Assembly: GCF_014656415.1 (NCBI RefSeq)
Contig: NZ_BNCJ01000001.1
Coordinates: 124,001 to 188,000, forward strand
Direction of reading: 5' to 3'
DNA length: 64,000 nt
DNA from: Seohaeicola zhoushanensis
Lineage (GTDB): Bacteria; Pseudomonadota; Alphaproteobacteria; Rhodobacterales; Rhodobacteraceae
Shown here piece after piece: positions 62,850-64,000 of the stretch (position 1 is its first letter; each line of letters opens with the position of its first letter). Below the pieces are notes generated by a model. The model was not told the origin of the DNA, did no database searches, and saw nothing but the letters and a program-made list of their open reading frames with translations. The position numbers and the translations under genes were made by a program.

Positions 62850-64000
62850 ATGCTGCCCTTCATCCGCCTCGACGCCGACGACAACGTCGTCACCGCAACC
62901 CGCGCTCTCGAGGTCGGCACCGACATCGAAGGCCACCCTACCCGCGCCCTTATCCCCTCGGGCCACAAGATCGCCACGCGGGCGATCCCCAAGGGCGAGA
63001 TGGTGCGCAAATACGCGCAGTTCATCGGGCTGGCATCCGAGGACATCGCGCCGGGCGACCACGTCCACACCCACAACGTGGCCTTCCGCAACACCGAGAT
63101 GGACTACGAGTTCGGCACCGACATGCGCCCGGTGAGGCCGGCGGCCACGCCCGACACCTTCATGGGCTACCGCCGCGCCAATGGCGCGGTCGGCACGCGC
63201 AACTATATCGCCATCGTCACCTCGGTGAATTGCTCAGCCACCGCCGCGCGCCGCATTGCCGATGCCTTCGGCCCCGAGGAACTGGCCGCCTATCCCAACG
63301 TCGACGGCGTCGCCGCCTTCGTGCATGGCACCGGCTGCGGCATGGCCGGCTCGGGCGAGGGATTCGAGGCTCTGCAAAGGGTGATGTGGGGCTATGCCCG
63401 CCACCCGAACAACGGCGGCGTGCTGATGGTGGGCCTCGGCTGCGAGATGAACCAGATCGACTGGCTGCTCGACGCCTACCAGCTGAAACAGGGGCCGACC
63501 TTCCAGACCATGAACATCCAGAACGTCGCGGGCCTGCAGAAGACCATCGAGCTCGGCATCCAGAAGGTCCGCGCGATGCTGCCCATCGTCAACGAGGCCC
63601 GGCGCGAGCCCTGTCCGGCCTCCGAGCTGAAGGTCGCCCTGCAATGCGGCGGATCGGACGCCTGGTCCGGCATCACCGCCAACCCGGCGCTCGGCTATGC
63701 CTGCGACCTGCTGGCGGCGCAGGGCGGCACCGGCGTGCTGGCCGAAACGCCCGAGATCTACGGCGCCGAACACCTGCTGACCCGCCGCGCCATCGACCGC
63801 AAGGTCGGCGACAAGCTGGTCGGCCTTGTCCGCTGGTGGGAGGACTACACCGCTCGCAATAAAGGCTCGATGGACAACAACCCCAGCCCCGGCAACAAGA
63901 AGGGCGGGCTGACCACGATCCTGGAAAAATCCCTCGGCGCGGCGGCCAAGGGCGGCACATCGCCGCTCACCGGCGTCTACAAATACGCCGAGCCGGTGAC
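62850..64000 (+). CDS. UxaA family altronate/galactarate dehydratase, 3' end outside window
   Basis: The frame is open from the ATG at 62850 to the end of the window (383 codons). It begins with an SAF domain (LPFIRLDADDNVVTATRALEVGTDIEGH ... GDHVHTHNVAF) and continues into the dehydratase part (GYRRANGAVGTRNYIAIVTSVNCSATAARRIAD, HGTGCGMA, NNGGVLMVGLGCEMNQI, QCGGSDAWSGITANPALGYACDLL). This is the altronate hydrolase group, which also includes L-fuconate-type dehydratases. Its product would be a 2-keto-3-deoxy sugar acid. The remaining C-terminus is outside. Confidence 0.92.
   Translation, partial: MLPFIRLDADDNVVTATRALEVGTDIEGHPTRALIPSGHKIATRAIPKGEMVRKYAQFIGLASEDIAPGDHVHTHNVAFRNTEMDYEFGTDMRPVRPAATPDTFMGYRRANGAVGTRNYIAIVTSVNCSATAARRIADAFGPEELAAYPNVDGVAAFVHGTGCGMAGSGEGFEALQRVMWGYARHPNNGGVLMVGLGCEMNQIDWLLDAYQLKQGPTFQTMNIQNVAGLQKTIELGIQKVRAMLPIVNEARREPCPASELKVALQCGGSDAWSGITANPALGYACDLLAAQGGTGVLAETPEIYGAEHLLTRRAIDRKVGDKLVGLVRWWEDYTARNKGSMDNNPSPGNKKGGLTTILEKSLGAAAKGGTSPLTGVYKYAEPV

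Overview
The window is GC-rich (about two thirds G+C by eye), almost fully coding, and looks like chromosomal DNA of an alphaproteobacterium of the order Rhodobacterales (Rhodobacteraceae/Roseobacter-type). The clues are the fused YlxR-L7Ae protein between infB and nusA, the FYDLN-type TIGR02300 protein, a COQ9 family gene divergent from rpsU, the leader/operon layout rimP-nusA-ylxR-infB, and short perfect palindromes placed at gene ends. No phage, plasmid, insertion sequence, integrase or CRISPR array was seen.

Layout. 1-2.2 kb: end of a PpiC foldase, argJ and a MutT-type Nudix gene. 2.2-8.0 kb: a newly noticed 47-codon gene, then the rimP-nusA-ylxR/L7Ae-infB operon on the minus strand, with a good promoter and an intrinsic terminator inside the rimP leader. 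8.2-12.4 kb: a bacterial voltage-gated channel with an unusual TLEGWPD filter, leuB, a CHAD protein, a DMT transporter and tRNA-Pro(CGG). 12.4-21.5 kb: a YqaA-like membrane protein, a PLP amino acid decarboxylase, an MFS carrier, and a three-gene redox module (GltD-like flavoprotein with a double ferredoxin domain, then gamma-alpha fused and beta subunits of a 2-oxoacid:acceptor oxidoreductase). 21.7-27.9 kb: a TetR/hydrolase divergent pair with twin operators, an NMT1/SsuA-type ABC importer, and a GntR regulator with an unrecognised permease.

28-41 kb: a class III adenylate cyclase with TolB-like and TPR regions, a YgjP-type metallopeptidase, TIGR02300, tRNA-Ala(GGC), a quinone oxidoreductase, COQ9, rpsU, a duplicated SpoIIAA-like protein, a GMC oxidoreductase, an Lrp/alanine dehydrogenase pair, an MFS carrier, MscS, MscL and a glutathione transferase. 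41-50 kb: a K+-channel-like protein with a C-terminal zinc ribbon, dnaJ and dnaK with a heat-shock-type promoter, alkB, an orphan alpha-1,2-fucosyltransferase, a DUF2125 protein and an aminotransferase. 50-64 kb: a large RTX protein whose N-terminus resembles the integrin beta I domain, an RluA-type pseudouridine synthase, copA-cueR with a MerR-type 19-bp-spacer promoter, a MarR/amidohydrolase pair, and a probable sugar-acid catabolic cluster (lactonase, 2-hydroxyacid dehydrogenase, FAH-family hydrolase, SDR dehydrogenase, UxaA-type dehydratase running off the end) with a UxuR/ExuR-like operator in its divergent promoter.

The most novel-looking items are the integrin-beta-like RTX protein, the GltD-ferredoxin/Kor module, the channel with a calcium-channel-like filter, the zinc-ribbon channel, and a set of perfect palindromes, single or in tandem, at 3' ends of genes. 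All product calls rest on reading motifs by eye; no database search was run.
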